NCBI GenBank assembly: GCA_023397905.1
Contig: JAEWSZ010000070.1
Coordinates: 1-36,808 of the forward strand
Source: Bacillota bacterium
GTDB taxonomy: Bacteria > Bacillota > Clostridia > Acetivibrionales > DSM-1351
Direction of reading: 5' to 3'
DNA length: 36,808 nt
This document shows, piece by piece, positions 14,857-23,940 of this stretch. The stretch's first letter is position 1; each line of letters opens with the position of its first letter. The notes under the pieces are model-generated. The model was given only the letters and a program-made list of their open reading frames with translations, was not told the DNA's origin and searched no databases. The translations under genes were made by a program, and so were the position numbers.

Positions 14857-16875
14857 TTACGCCGCGCCGGCCATTTCAAGAAACTGTTGCTCGGTCAGAA
14901 TTGGTATTCCAAACTGACGGGCTTTATCCAGCTTACTGCCAGCGTTTTCCCCGCAGATCAGATAGTTGGTGTTTTTCGATACCGAACTACCTGCTCTGGC
15001 ACCCAGGGATTCAATTTTGGCATTGATTGAGTTACGGGTAAACAATTCGAGTTTGCCCGTCACAACGATGGTGCATCCCACGAAGGGATTACCGGTGTTC
15101 TCTGTAGTGGTTGTTTGTGCATTTTTCTCAATGTTCATCATTTCTTGCAGCTCCTCCCATAAAATTCTGTTTTCTTCTATCCCGAACCACGCATGGATAT
15201 TCTGGTGCAGAACATCACCAAAATCATTGAGTTGTGTGAAGTCAAACCTTTCATCCACGGCAGTTTCAAAGGCGTTCAGGTCGCCGGCGAAATGCCGGCT
15301 TAATTCTTTGCTGACGGTATTGCCAACCAGAGGGATATCCATGGAGATTAAATACCGCTCAAATGTAGTGCTGCGGCTTCGCTGGATGGCGTTCCACAGT
15401 CTTTGCCAGGACTTTTCGCCAAAGCCTTCCGTTCGATTGCAGATTTCCCATGCGTAATGGTCCAGATGGTAGATGTCCATAAAGGTATGGAGCCAACCCT
15501 TGCTAATGAATTTTTCCAGGGTAGCTTCCGACAAGCCTTCGATGTCCATGGCTTTTTTGCTGGCAAAGTGAACAAATTGCCGTAGCCGCCGTATCGTGCA
15601 GGCTGTATTGTCGCAATGAAGGGTTTCTACCATGCGGTCTTTATCCTTTTGGCTTTGATGGATTCTGGTTGGAGCACCGCAGCAGGGGCAGGTTAAAGGA
15701 TAAAAAGAATCTGCAGCGAATTGCCCTCGGTCCAGATTTTCCTCTACATGCGGAATAATCATGTTTCGTTTACTGATCAGAATACGGCAGCCGGGCATCA
15801 ATTCCAGTTCTTTGATAAAAGTCAGATTATGCAGGCTTGCCCGGGACACTTCGCAGCCATCAATTAAAACAGTATCAAATACAGCAACAGCTGAAATTTC
15901 TCCGGACCGTGTGGGTGTCCATTCGATAAACTGCAAGACGGTTTCATACAATTCATCCTCAAACTTGAATGCCAATCCGTCTTTATAGTGGTGTCCGGTG
16001 TAGCCGCAGGCATAGGAGTAATCAATATCGTCATAGGTGACCACCATCCCGTCAATGGGGATTCCGTTTTCCTCGGCCGCGGTCTTTAACTTCTCAATGT
16101 ACGCGGTAATCAGTGCCTCGGATACAATTTCGGGCATAACGGCAAGGCATCTTGAGAAACCAAAATCAGTCAGCCGGTTGAGTTTAGCGATCTTGCTGTT
16201 GAAAAGATCTTCCTCTTCATCAAAGCCTTCCAATACGCTAAACGGTGTAAAACGCAGGCCTCTTTTGGAGCAGGTTTTTGCATCAAAGCAGCGTACGGAG
16301 CCGGCCGCCATATTCCTCGCGTTTTTATATGGTTTACCGGTGCTGTCTAACAGCGTTTTCTGTAACACCACAAAAATCGGTATGGGAATGTATGCTTCCC
16401 CGCTAACGATTAGCCGCCCCAGATAGGGGATCACGGCAGGAATTCCTGCAATGGCAGGGATGTTATGTGTGATAACCTCGCCTGTCTCCCCATCGCCGCG
16501 CGTAGACGCTCTCAGAAGCCGGCCGTTTTCATATTCCAGCTTTACGGTCAGCCCGTCCAACTTCAGCATCAAAAGGACCCGCCGATTGCCGATAAACCGG
16601 ACCAGGTCCGCTACATCCTTTGTCTTATCCAAAGAGAGCAGGGGAGTAGGATGGCCTGTTTTTTCAAGCGCACTTACGACCGTATAGCCAACTGTCTGCG
16701 TGGGTGAATTGCTCATTCTGCACCCCGTTGCGATTTCCAACCGTTCCAGTTCATCATAAAGACGGTCATAGACTGCATCAGAAACCGAAGGGGCATTCAG
16801 ATTATAATATTCATGCCGGTATTGGTTGAGTTGATCGGTCAGCTTGCGGACCCGGGTGATTGGTAATGGAAACAT
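14857..16875 (-). CDS. ligA: NAD-dependent DNA ligase
   Basis: The ATG at 16875 has GGGGG eight bases upstream; an earlier in-frame codon at 17007 would add 44 residues unlike the family and overlap the upstream gene. The 672-residue protein has the full domain order: Ia domain (YRHEYYNLNAPSVSDAVYD), adenylation domain with K105 in LKLDG, TRGDGETGE, an OB fold, a Cys4 zinc finger (CPCC and CDNTAC near 410-435), helix-hairpin-helix repeats and a C-terminal BRCT (about 594-670, VVTGKLELFTRNSI). It seals nicks using NAD+. Its place among replication/recombination genes of a mobile element makes it an accessory copy beside the chromosomal ligA, an inference since the rest of the genome is not seen. 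Confidence 0.93.
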   Translation of the reverse strand: MFPLPITRVRKLTDQLNQYRHEYYNLNAPSVSDAVYDRLYDELERLEIATGCRMSNSPTQTVGYTVVSALEKTGHPTPLLSLDKTKDVADLVRFIGNRRVLLMLKLDGLTVKLEYENGRLLRASTRGDGETGEVITHNIPAIAGIPAVIPYLGRLIVSGEAYIPIPIFVVLQKTLLDSTGKPYKNARNMAAGSVRCFDAKTCSKRGLRFTPFSVLEGFDEEEDLFNSKIAKLNRLTDFGFSRCLAVMPEIVSEALITAYIEKLKTAAEENGIPIDGMVVTYDDIDYSYACGYTGHHYKDGLAFKFEDELYETVLQFIEWTPTRSGEISAVAVFDTVLIDGCEVSRASLHNLTFIKELELMPGCRILISKRNMIIPHVEENLDRGQFAADSFYPLTCPCCGAPTRIHQSQKDKDRMVETLHCDNTACTIRRLRQFVHFASKKAMDIEGLSEATLEKFISKGWLHTFMDIYHLDHYAWEICNRTEGFGEKSWQRLWNAIQRSRSTTFERYLISMDIPLVGNTVSKELSRHFAGDLNAFETAVDERFDFTQLNDFGDVLHQNIHAWFGIEENRILWEELQEMMNIEKNAQTTTTENTGNPFVGCTIVVTGKLELFTRNSINAKIESLGARAGSSVSKNTNYLICGENAGSKLDKARQFGIPILTEQQFLEMAGAA

Positions 16876-16894
16876 TGAATTTCCCCCTTTCATT

Positions 16895-17176
16895 TCAATT
16901 ATTTTTCGAGAGCAGCTTTTTTCTGCGGTAGGCATAAAGCCCTTGATCACATGGCACAACGAAAATACCGGTACAAACAAAGATGTCGCAGTTTTCGCCG
17001 ATTGCACCGGCCGCCTTGTAGAAGTCTTGATAGTTCCAATTTTTATCCGGGATCATGTTGATACGGTAGAGGCATACGCTTACAGCATCGAAAGATTCCC
17101 TTTCGGTAAACGTGCCATAGGGATGAAAGACACGACCGGCGTAAATGAATGTCTTATCCGCAGCGTCGGTTTTCAT
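16895..17176 (-). CDS. Hypothetical protein (93 aa)
   Basis: The ATG at 17176 follows GGAGGACAACG and overlaps the end of the upstream gene by 23 bases, so coupling is likely. The short product (TFIYAGRVFHPYGTFTERE, then a YRRKKLLSKNN tail) has a beta-alpha appearance and no membrane segment. I do not recognise it. The spacing to ligA is 19 bases. Confidence 0.65.
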   Translation of the reverse strand: MKTDAADKTFIYAGRVFHPYGTFTERESFDAVSVCLYRINMIPDKNWNYQDFYKAAGAIGENCDIFVCTGIFVVPCDQGLYAYRRKKLLSKNN

Positions 17177-17372
17177 CGTTGTCCTCCTTCAATCTGCCGA
17201 AATTCAGTTCATGCACAATGTTTGATATCTGCTGATCGTCATTCCAATCCGCGTGTAAAGTTGCTTTGGCCGGCCCACATCCGACATACACCGTGATACT
17301 GCCGTTAAGCACCTGCAGAAGCACGTCCTGCCTTTGGGCGCAGACAATGGCTAAGTTTCCTAATTGTTTCAT
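17154..17372 (-). CDS. Hypothetical protein (72 aa)
   Basis: The ATG at 17372 follows ATAAGGAGGAAATCCAA, a strong site. The product has a beta-rich first half (VLLQVLNGSITVYVGCGP) and a helical, acidic end. It is not recognised. It lies between a hairpin at 17398-17454 and the 93-aa gene it overlaps, in the same direction. Confidence 0.65.
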   Translation of the reverse strand: MKQLGNLAIVCAQRQDVLLQVLNGSITVYVGCGPAKATLHADWNDDQQISNIVHELNFGRLKEDNDENRRCG

Positions 17373-17397
17373 TTGGATTTCCTCCTTATATAAAATT

Positions 17398-17454
17398 AAG
17401 GGAGCCTTTTGGCTCCCTTATTAACCGTATTGACAACGGTGGCAGGCCGTTGTC
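17398..17454. terminator. Two adjacent hairpins between leftward genes
   Basis: A 9-bp stem (17398-17406 with 17411-17419, TTTT loop) is followed by an 8-bp stem (17432-17439 with 17447-17454). The second has a run of six T on its right side, so it terminates best on the plus strand. The first has only a weak T tail on the minus strand. The pair may be an attenuator or RNA-processing site. Confidence 0.6.
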
Positions 17455-17459
17455 CTTTT

Positions 17460-17843
17460 TTAATTCTCTGATACCCGGGCGATTTGATGTACGTAGGTCT
17501 TCTCGTACAAGTCACAGCCGTCCGGATCTAATTCCCGTAGTTTTTTTCTGTCAAACCGGAAAATAGGCAGGGTGACATATCTGCTCTCTATTTCCTGGCC
17601 GGTAAGGGTACCAAACCCGTTATCAATTAGGAATGGTAGCATCCCCGCATTTTCGGAGTAATTTTTGATAGCGGTACAGTAAGGCGGCATAGCAAAATCA
17701 AAATTTGCCGAGGCGCAGGTAAACGGTTCGCCGTCATATGCCCCGCCTTCGCAGATGAGGCCGACATAAAGGTTTGGGGGTGACTGGTAGCAGCTTACCT
17801 TGATTCGGACAGGGTTATGTTTGTAATAGAATACTTTGCTCAT
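17460..17843 (-). CDS. DUF4313-like protein
   Basis: The ATG at 17843 (MSKVFYYKHNP) has AAAGGA ten bases upstream and is preferred to one thirty bases earlier. The 127-residue protein matches the small DUF4313-type proteins of clostridial mobile elements. It opens RIKVSCYQSPPNLYVGL and has a C-terminal KLRELDPDGCDLYEKT, the same motif as in the disrupted gene at 21662-22096. No signal peptide or membrane segment is seen. Function is unknown; it belongs to the accessory set of the leftward block. Confidence 0.75.
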   Translation of the reverse strand: MSKVFYYKHNPVRIKVSCYQSPPNLYVGLICEGGAYDGEPFTCASANFDFAMPPYCTAIKNYSENAGMLPFLIDNGFGTLTGQEIESRYVTLPIFRFDRKKLRELDPDGCDLYEKTYVHQIARVSEN

Positions 17844-17876
17844 CGTTTTTTTCTTCCTTTCATACATTTTCATGGT

Positions 17877-18338
17877 CTATTTCCAATTCACGCCGATATA
17901 CCATTTTTCGTTGCCCAAAATCTCCAGGCAGCGAAGCAGCATATCTTTGTCAAACCAGCCAAAATGGCACTCATTCGCCGGAATGTTAAGTACATTAGCC
18001 AGCTTGCCGTACGCCTGTTCACGATTGATTCGCTTGTTGTTTTTCCAGATCGGATCAAACAGGACATGGCATTGCATTTTCAGGTCACGGAGTTCTTGAT
18101 TGGCAAGCCTGCCAAGGGGAATCCGCGTCCCGTCATGGACTCCAACATAAGAATCACATGCCGTGCATTTGTAACATCTGCCGTTCCCATATTCCTTGCC
18201 GTATATCTCGGCATTAGAAGTATAGATAACGGTTGCACCACAGTAATCACATGCGGTGGGGATCGGGTAGGGGGTCACATGGCTTGAATTGACTCCACCT
18301 ACTTTCTTATCATCTTTGATGAAAGCGATCTGCATCAT
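17877..18338 (-). CDS. DUF3268-family zinc-finger protein
   Basis: The ATG at 18338 is preferred because AAGGAG lies eight bases upstream and the longer GTG form at 18347 would overlap that site. The N-terminal part has a zinc ribbon: CDYCG, then YKCTACDSYVGVHDGT. The following RIPLGRLANQELRDLK and AYGKLANVLNIP and CHFGWFDKD match the DUF3268 helical tail. Such proteins accompany DNA-processing genes in mobile elements and phages; the reaction is unknown. It sits between the DUF4313-like and the 18353 hypothetical gene, with short gaps. Confidence 0.85.
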   Translation of the reverse strand: MMQIAFIKDDKKVGGVNSSHVTPYPIPTACDYCGATVIYTSNAEIYGKEYGNGRCYKCTACDSYVGVHDGTRIPLGRLANQELRDLKMQCHVLFDPIWKNNKRINREQAYGKLANVLNIPANECHFGWFDKDMLLRCLEILGNEKWYIGVNWK

Positions 18339-18352
18339 AATAACCACTCCTT

Positions 18353-18736
18353 TTAGCCCTGTTCTTTGCCTAATAGTCTTTTCACTGTATCTGCGGTGAG
18401 CTTATACCGTTTTTGGTTGTCAAGCCTGAGGCAGATACAGGGATATTTAGGGCTGCTCACGGATAGGCCGGCAAGCATGTATTTATCGCCTTCGAAAACA
18501 AACTCCTGCCCATAATCTTCTGGCGAGAATCCAAGCAGGGAACAATAAGTGTTAAACTCCTTTTGCGCAAGGTTGCCTGCGTCGGTTTTGGCGCAGCTAA
18601 CCTTCATGGAAAACGTATCCTCATTGTATTGGATGTTGCCCGCAGTAATGTTCAAGGCATATTTTTCTGCGACAGGAGCCATAGCCTGCTCAAAATCTTT
18701 GCGGAATACCTGAAACTCCTTTTTTGTAAACTTCAT
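18353..18736 (-). CDS. Hypothetical mobile-element protein (127 aa)
   Basis: The ATG at 18736 follows AAGGAGGAATTTCA. The N-terminus is a charged helix (KKEFQVFRKDFEQAM); the rest alternates strands (IQYNEDTFSMKVSCAK, YMLAGLSVSSPKYPCICLRL). It resembles small proteins carried near DNA-replication genes in clostridial phages and elements, but I cannot name a family. Spacing to PcfJ is 19 bases, so it is likely co-transcribed. Confidence 0.7.
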   Translation of the reverse strand: MKFTKKEFQVFRKDFEQAMAPVAEKYALNITAGNIQYNEDTFSMKVSCAKTDAGNLAQKEFNTYCSLLGFSPEDYGQEFVFEGDKYMLAGLSVSSPKYPCICLRLDNQKRYKLTADTVKRLLGKEQG

Positions 18737-18755
18737 TGAAATTCCTCCTTGTGTG

Positions 18756-20768
18756 TTAGGCCGCTTTCTGGCCGTTAAGTTTTTTCAGTTTTCTTTCTTT
18801 CCACATGGAAAGATACCTTTTGATTTCCGGTGTCGGGGCACAATTACCCTGTCCCCGGGTCTGGATAATCTGATCATCCTGCAGTTCCACTGTGTAAAAT
18901 GGATCGTTGATATGGTCCGTTCGGCGAAGAAACAGGATAACACATTCTCTATCCGCCACTTTTTCAACGTAACTATGTACGCAGTGGTGCAGTGTATGGC
19001 CCTCCGTGACGATTTCCTCCGCTGTTTTAGGCGGAAGGAGCGTGAGTCCGTTTTTTGTAAACTGGTATCGTTCCAGAAGCGATGGATAGGCTGACTGGAT
19101 CAGTTTGTCAAAAATCTCTGATTTATGGGTATCGTATAAATTGCTCGCTTGGTCATGAGCCTTTTTTAAATTACGGGGGAACAGCACAAAGCTGTCCGAA
19201 AGGTCATACTCCAGTTTTTGGCTGAACCGCAGATAATCCTTGTACTCCGATAATACCGGGTTAAGGCTTTCATAGCGCCGGTATCCGGAAGAAGACTTCA
19301 CATTTATCATTTTTGTATACTGCTGCCCAACATAGTGCATCAGCTTTTGTCCGGTCATAAATTGAAGGGGATAGACAACATTATCAATAGACGGGATCTT
19401 GTGATCCGCAAACCAACGCAGCAGTTCCTCGTCAAACCGCGCACACCGTTGTTTGAGTGCACGATACAGCTTTAACTGTGATTCATTTGCGTTTACAGCC
19501 CGAAGAACGGGGATGTCCTCCGGACCGACGCCAAGAATCTCACGGATGTTCTTTCCGTTGGCATTGATAACCTTAGGATCTACGTTACCGCTGTATACTA
19601 CATAGGCTGTAATCCGGCCAAGACCAAACTTTACAAGATATTCGATCATCGGATATCGGCTATAGGCCCGCAGGTATGGGATGACTTCCAGAGGTTCATA
19701 ATCCATCCGGTAAAACTGCTCCAATTGACAATACTGCCAGGGAGTGTTTCGCAACGTTTCTACAAGATTTCTGCAATACAGCATTCCGCAGGTTTCATGC
19801 TCAAAGTTATAGGACCACCGATTGAATACCGGTCGTTCTCCCTTTTTCCATTTGGTTAAAATTCCGCCTGTGTAAGAGTAATAATACGGCTCGACAACAA
19901 GCTTCTCACCGTTCCGGCGGAGGTAAATCCGTGCATTTTCCCAGACAGAAAGATCAGGGGTACGGATATTTCGGTAGGATTTGCTTGTTTTGAAGATCCG
20001 CACCAGCAGCTCGTTTGGACCTGTTTTCTGGAGAAGCTGGACGGTAGTCCGGTCCCAAAGACGCTGGGATTTACCAACTGCTTTGAACGTGATCGCTTTC
20101 TTGCAGCGGGGGCATTTGCCTGCTTCATTATGCTTTGCACCTGTAACAAGGACATCATGGCAGCAGGCGCTGCAGTAGCCAGACAATGGTTTTTTGCTCC
20201 GGTGGTATTTGTAAAAAATGTAGGCCGGAAGCACCTCCCGGTGTATCCAGCCCTTAAAATCTCGCGGAACAGAAGAAATTGACTTCATCCGTTTCAGTAT
20301 CTTGCGTTCCCGTGCCTTGATTCGCTCATCCAGGCGGTTGCTCATAATGGAATTTTGCATCACTTCCAGAGCGGATAGGCCAGAGCGGGTAGGGATTCCG
20401 CAAAACCGGGTGACACGCTGTACATCTTTCGGAGAATAAAAAGCACATTTCTTGACAAAACGGCCTTCGCCGAAATGATAAAGGTTGGCACTGAGCCATC
20501 TGCTTTTACCGTCTTCTGTTTGTTCCAGGGTGGTATAATCATCCTTCGCCTGAAAAAGCGTATAGATTGGCTTGCAATAACCGTTTGCGGCCTTCTCCCG
20601 GTTGTAAAAATACAGGACCAGAATGCGATGGCCGCCGATGTTTTTTAGAGCCGTGCGGACAATGTGATCGACCTGTTCTGCATAGAGCAGGCCGCCATTC
20701 CGGTTCATGGTTTGACCGGAATCGGCATATTTGCGGCATTCTCGTTTATTTATAAGCATACGGTTCAC
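18756..20768 (-). CDS. pcfJ: PcfJ-like protein
   Basis: The start is GTG at 20768, overlapping the PcfK stop by three bases (GTGA); an ATG follows three codons later. The 670-residue product matches PcfJ of enterococcal conjugative plasmids. A zinc-ribbon-like segment with CSACC and CPRC lies near 190-225. The conserved C-terminus has GHTLHHCVHSYVEKVADREC, then VILFLRR and IIQTRGQGNCAPTPEI. PcfJ is found next to pcfK on conjugative elements; its biochemical role is not established. A related motif occurs in the zinc-cluster protein at 13403, suggesting domain sharing inside this element. Confidence 0.9.
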   Translation of the reverse strand: MNRMLINKRECRKYADSGQTMNRNGGLLYAEQVDHIVRTALKNIGGHRILVLYFYNREKAANGYCKPIYTLFQAKDDYTTLEQTEDGKSRWLSANLYHFGEGRFVKKCAFYSPKDVQRVTRFCGIPTRSGLSALEVMQNSIMSNRLDERIKARERKILKRMKSISSVPRDFKGWIHREVLPAYIFYKYHRSKKPLSGYCSACCHDVLVTGAKHNEAGKCPRCKKAITFKAVGKSQRLWDRTTVQLLQKTGPNELLVRIFKTSKSYRNIRTPDLSVWENARIYLRRNGEKLVVEPYYYSYTGGILTKWKKGERPVFNRWSYNFEHETCGMLYCRNLVETLRNTPWQYCQLEQFYRMDYEPLEVIPYLRAYSRYPMIEYLVKFGLGRITAYVVYSGNVDPKVINANGKNIREILGVGPEDIPVLRAVNANESQLKLYRALKQRCARFDEELLRWFADHKIPSIDNVVYPLQFMTGQKLMHYVGQQYTKMINVKSSSGYRRYESLNPVLSEYKDYLRFSQKLEYDLSDSFVLFPRNLKKAHDQASNLYDTHKSEIFDKLIQSAYPSLLERYQFTKNGLTLLPPKTAEEIVTEGHTLHHCVHSYVEKVADRECVILFLRRTDHINDPFYTVELQDDQIIQTRGQGNCAPTPEIKRYLSMWKERKLKKLNGQKAA

Positions 20769-21625
20769 GCTCCCATCAATGGCAATGTTATCTGTTGCAA
20801 TGTCATCTGTTCAGGTTCAGGAGGTGCCGGTTCTTTTGCCGGTTTTGGAACTTCTTTTTTCTTAACCGGCTCTTTTTTCTTTTTGGAAGAGGATTTACTG
20901 CCAGAGTAAGATTTAGGAACGAATTTCTCCTCTTTTTCCTTATCCTCTTCCGCCTCCAGGTTATTAAAATACTCTTCCGCCCACGTATAGCAAAGATCAT
21001 CGGGAACATCACCACCCATGGCATAGCCTATCGGCCTTTCGTCATTGTCTTCCATTTCCTGTTTCAGATAGTCATGTGCATGGCGGTTGATGTACTTAAA
21101 GCAATTCATCATGCTTTTCCGTGGATGCAGGGCTTTCCTGGCGAACTCCGGATTATCCAAACAAAGCGTCTGGACGTACTCGGTCACACACATTTTCATA
21201 TTGCGCCGGGTCAGGCGTTCTGCATCCAAGCCAAGCCTTTTTACAGAGGCGTCCATCACGGCATCGTCCGTCATGGCAAGGACTTCCTGCATCGCCTTTT
21301 GTTCAGACTCTTTTTTGGCTGCCTGCTTTGCCTCCCATTCCGCTTTGCGTTTTTCCTCCTGGACTTCGTGTTCTTTCCTTTTTTGATCCTCCGAAGCCTC
21401 CGAAGCTTCCGATTCGGGCGGAGTATCCGATTGAGTTAATAGGGAGAGAGCGGCCTGGGCCGTATCTGCTTCCGCCTGCTGTTTGGCATCATCCTCAAAG
21501 GTTTCTTGAGTACCGGCAGAAGCGGTTTCTTTGCTGTCAAGTGTAAAAGGGCTGACACTGCCTTGTTCCTGGTCAGGTTCCGCTTGTTCCCTCAATTCCC
21601 AATCCATTTCAGAAAATACTCCCAT
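20765..21625 (-). CDS. pcfK: PcfK-like protein with sliding-clamp-type motif at C-terminus
   Basis: The ATG at 21625 has GGAG eight bases upstream; the ATG six bases earlier lies too close. The first 100 residues are acidic and disordered, with a Glu/Lys-rich coiled stretch (about 75-110). The core (120-215) matches PcfK: TRRNMKMCVTEYVQTL, FARKALHPRKSMMNCFKYIN, and YAMGGDVPDDLCY. The tail ends QQITLPLMGA; QITLPL fits the clamp-binding hexapeptide (consensus QLSLPL, as in Hda). I infer contact with the replisome clamp. The neighbours are PcfJ and primase. Confidence 0.88.
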   Translation of the reverse strand: MGVFSEMDWELREQAEPDQEQGSVSPFTLDSKETASAGTQETFEDDAKQQAEADTAQAALSLLTQSDTPPESEASEASEDQKRKEHEVQEEKRKAEWEAKQAAKKESEQKAMQEVLAMTDDAVMDASVKRLGLDAERLTRRNMKMCVTEYVQTLCLDNPEFARKALHPRKSMMNCFKYINRHAHDYLKQEMEDNDERPIGYAMGGDVPDDLCYTWAEEYFNNLEAEEDKEKEEKFVPKSYSGSKSSSKKKKEPVKKKEVPKPAKEPAPPEPEQMTLQQITLPLMGA

Positions 21626-21661
21626 TTTCATGTCTCCTTTCCAAAGTAAACTCCTTTTTCA

Positions 21662-22096
21662 TCAGCCAGCCCTCCGGCGGTTTTCCTGAGATTCATACAG
21701 TTGCCGCAGCAGTTTGGCATTATGCTTCTCATATCGCTTGCAGCCCGGTGGGTCAAGTTCCTCCAGGCGTTCCGGATTGAACTGAAATACCACAGCAACA
21801 CGCCTTGGACGATGGCTGAATGCATCAAAATCAAACCATTTATATTGGAGAATATAGCCGAGATGGTTTTTCTCTGCATAATCCATGAACGCTTCATTGC
21901 CAGGTCCGATCATCCCGTCTGCCAATACACATTGATACATGGGCATAATGGAGCCGAGATTTTGCGTAATCGGAACAGCCAACCCGTTAGCGGACCAGAA
22001 TACGGCCTGCATGCTTGGTGTTTTCCGGTAACACTGTATTTCAATTCTGCAGGTCTGGTTTTGATATTAACCGAATAAATAACGACCTTCTTTCAT
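21662..22096 (-). pseudogene. DUF4313-like gene interrupted by an in-frame TAA
   Basis: The frame opens with ATG at 22096 (MKEGRYLFG), meets TAA at 22069-22067, and continues without shift into YQNQTCRIEIQCYRKTPSM. This matches the intact paralogue at 17460-17843 (NPVRIKVSCYQSPPN), and the C-terminal RLEELDPPGCKRYEKH matches KLRELDPDGCDLYEKT. Only the stop disrupts it. A shorter product from ATG at 22012 would lose the conserved first strand and has no ribosome binding site. Readthrough or recent inactivation are both possible; sequencing error cannot be excluded. Confidence 0.65.
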
Positions 22097-22120
22097 CAAA
22101 TCAATCATTCCTTTCTTTAC

Positions 22121-22159
22121 AAAAAGGCCCGGTACAGGGATACCCTGCACCGAGCCTTT
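22121..22159 (-). terminator. Intercistronic terminator after the primase gene
   Basis: A 17-bp stem with two G-U pairs on the minus strand (22159-22143 with 22139-22123) closes a three-base loop, and ends in five U. It lies between primase and the DUF4313-like gene, which run in the same direction. Confidence 0.88.
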
Positions 22160-22179
22160 CTCAATTTTATGACAGTTTT

Positions 22180-23901
22180 CTATTTCTGCTTTTTCATTGG
22201 TAATGCCAGCCCGGGTGAAAACTTCACCTCGATGAAGTTACCCTGGTCGCGGTAGAAATACTGCCGTTGTACTTTATCATAGAGTTCGATTACATCCGAT
22301 GGCGATATACTGCGCCCGTGGTAATCTTCTGGCATATTGTCATTGTACTTGCTAAAAATGAGCTCCAGAATTTCTTTGTCTGATCGTGCGGTGCTGCAAA
22401 AAATCTCAGCATCATGAACCAGACGGTACAAAGATGCCGGCGGTTGTTCATAACCAGCTTTGTACAATGCCTTTATGCCTAGAAATGCAAACTTTTTCGG
22501 ATGGATGTCCTCCGAAAAATCCAGTTGATAAATTCGGAACCCTTGCTGTTTGCGTTGGGTAACGAGCCGCTTTTCGAGATCTTCGCCTCGCAGATACTCA
22601 TAGTATTCCTGTTCGGTGAGGCCGAGATATTCATGGAGCGGTTTGTCTTCTTCCGGGCCGTTATGCCAAGCTTCAATGCAATCGTCAATGTGGTCAAAAC
22701 CGCATTGGCCGGAAAGAAACTTTTCCTTAAAATTCAATTTACAACCCTCCTTATTCATCGCTTCTTTTTTCTTTTTTAAAGCGTACTGCCAGTCATCCAC
22801 TCCTTTGTAATTGGGATTCCATGTAAGCCGTTTCGATTCCATCCCATATTTACGTGCCATGACGTAAATCCTGGAAGCACCTTTATCAATCTCTTTATTC
22901 CGGAATTTGTCCATGTCATGCGCTTCAACGATCAGCTTTGTACCGTTATGAGCCAGAACTGAAAAGACCGGATCAAGTTGACTGAGATTGTTGGCGCCGG
23001 CCACCGCTACGAAAGAGCGGTTCATCAGGTGATGGGCAATGTCCGCCTTTAGGATTCCTTCCGTCACATAAATCACCTGTGCAAAAGAATCTCCAATGAA
23101 GTGAACCGGACTGCCCGAAGTCACGCCCATATGCTTATTTATCGAGGAGAGCCAGAGATATTTCGTACCTTCCTTGTCTTCATCCTCATCTTCATCTTTA
23201 AAAGGAACGTCCAAGCGTATTTGCGCACCCCGGATCAGACCGTCCATGCCTCTTGCCGGAAGTAGTATCCCGGCAGTTCTTTTGTGAAACTTTACGGTCC
23301 ACTTACCATTGTCTTTAAGATAGAACCCAGGAACACCCTGTACCATGCAGCCTTGATTTAATAGGCGTTGGGTAAGCGATAAGCACAGAGAAGGCGGGGG
23401 AGTGCTTTTATAGCCAAGGTGGTCAATTTGCTCGTCTGTCAGGCCTCTGTTTCGAAGATTTTTCCGATGGGAATCCGACAGGTGCAGCATACTCAATAGC
23501 AGGGTCATCGTCTGATGGATATCATGGATTCCCGCAAGTAGTGAGTTCTGGACAGCAGGCGGTTCCCTGGCAGTCTTTGTTTCATGTTCAGGTGCTTGAC
23601 CTCCTGTTTGCAAAGTATCGCGGATTTCCCGATAGGCGTCTGATTTGCTTATACCATGTAGATTGGCGTAAAGAGCAAGCATCCCATCCCCTTCATTACA
23701 ATAATTACACCGGTATACGTTTTTTTGCCGGTTGAGATTCATCTTTCCTCGTTTGTTGCAGAAGGGACAGTCAACATATACGCTAGTGCTGTTTGACATT
23801 AGATGTCTGTTTGACATTGGACGTCTGATCTGTAGCCGAAGAAGAGAAGCTACATCCATAATGTTAAATGGAAAGTCCTGCCGATAAGAAGCCAAAGGCA
23901 T
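22180..23901 (-). CDS. DnaG-like primase (CHC2 zinc finger plus TOPRIM)
   Basis: AAGGAGG ends two bases before ATG 23901, so the TTG at 23895 (seven-base spacing) may be the real start; the two differ by two residues. A CHC2-type zinc finger lies at about 50-75 (CPFC, then CNYC). TOPRIM motifs follow: YVTEGILKADIA near 280 and EAHDMD (DxD) near 329. The order and the C-terminal helical extension fit mobile-element primases that lay RNA primers on conjugated or replicated DNA. It is read leftward between the 23941 gene and a strong terminator at 22121. Confidence 0.88.
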   Translation of the reverse strand: MPLASYRQDFPFNIMDVASLLRLQIRRPMSNRHLMSNSTSVYVDCPFCNKRGKMNLNRQKNVYRCNYCNEGDGMLALYANLHGISKSDAYREIRDTLQTGGQAPEHETKTAREPPAVQNSLLAGIHDIHQTMTLLLSMLHLSDSHRKNLRNRGLTDEQIDHLGYKSTPPPSLCLSLTQRLLNQGCMVQGVPGFYLKDNGKWTVKFHKRTAGILLPARGMDGLIRGAQIRLDVPFKDEDEDEDKEGTKYLWLSSINKHMGVTSGSPVHFIGDSFAQVIYVTEGILKADIAHHLMNRSFVAVAGANNLSQLDPVFSVLAHNGTKLIVEAHDMDKFRNKEIDKGASRIYVMARKYGMESKRLTWNPNYKGVDDWQYALKKKKEAMNKEGCKLNFKEKFLSGQCGFDHIDDCIEAWHNGPEEDKPLHEYLGLTEQEYYEYLRGEDLEKRLVTQRKQQGFRIYQLDFSEDIHPKKFAFLGIKALYKAGYEQPPASLYRLVHDAEIFCSTARSDKEILELIFSKYNDNMPEDYHGRSISPSDVIELYDKVQRQYFYRDQGNFIEVKFSPGLALPMKKQK

Positions 23902-23940
23902 CACCTCCTTTTGTGGGATAGTTCATCCCATCATAGGAAA

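Noticed and set aside
20795..21439. 214-aa rightward frame opposite PcfK
   Set aside because: Antisense of a Glu/Lys-rich gene giving a Phe/Leu/Arg-rich product; no binding site.
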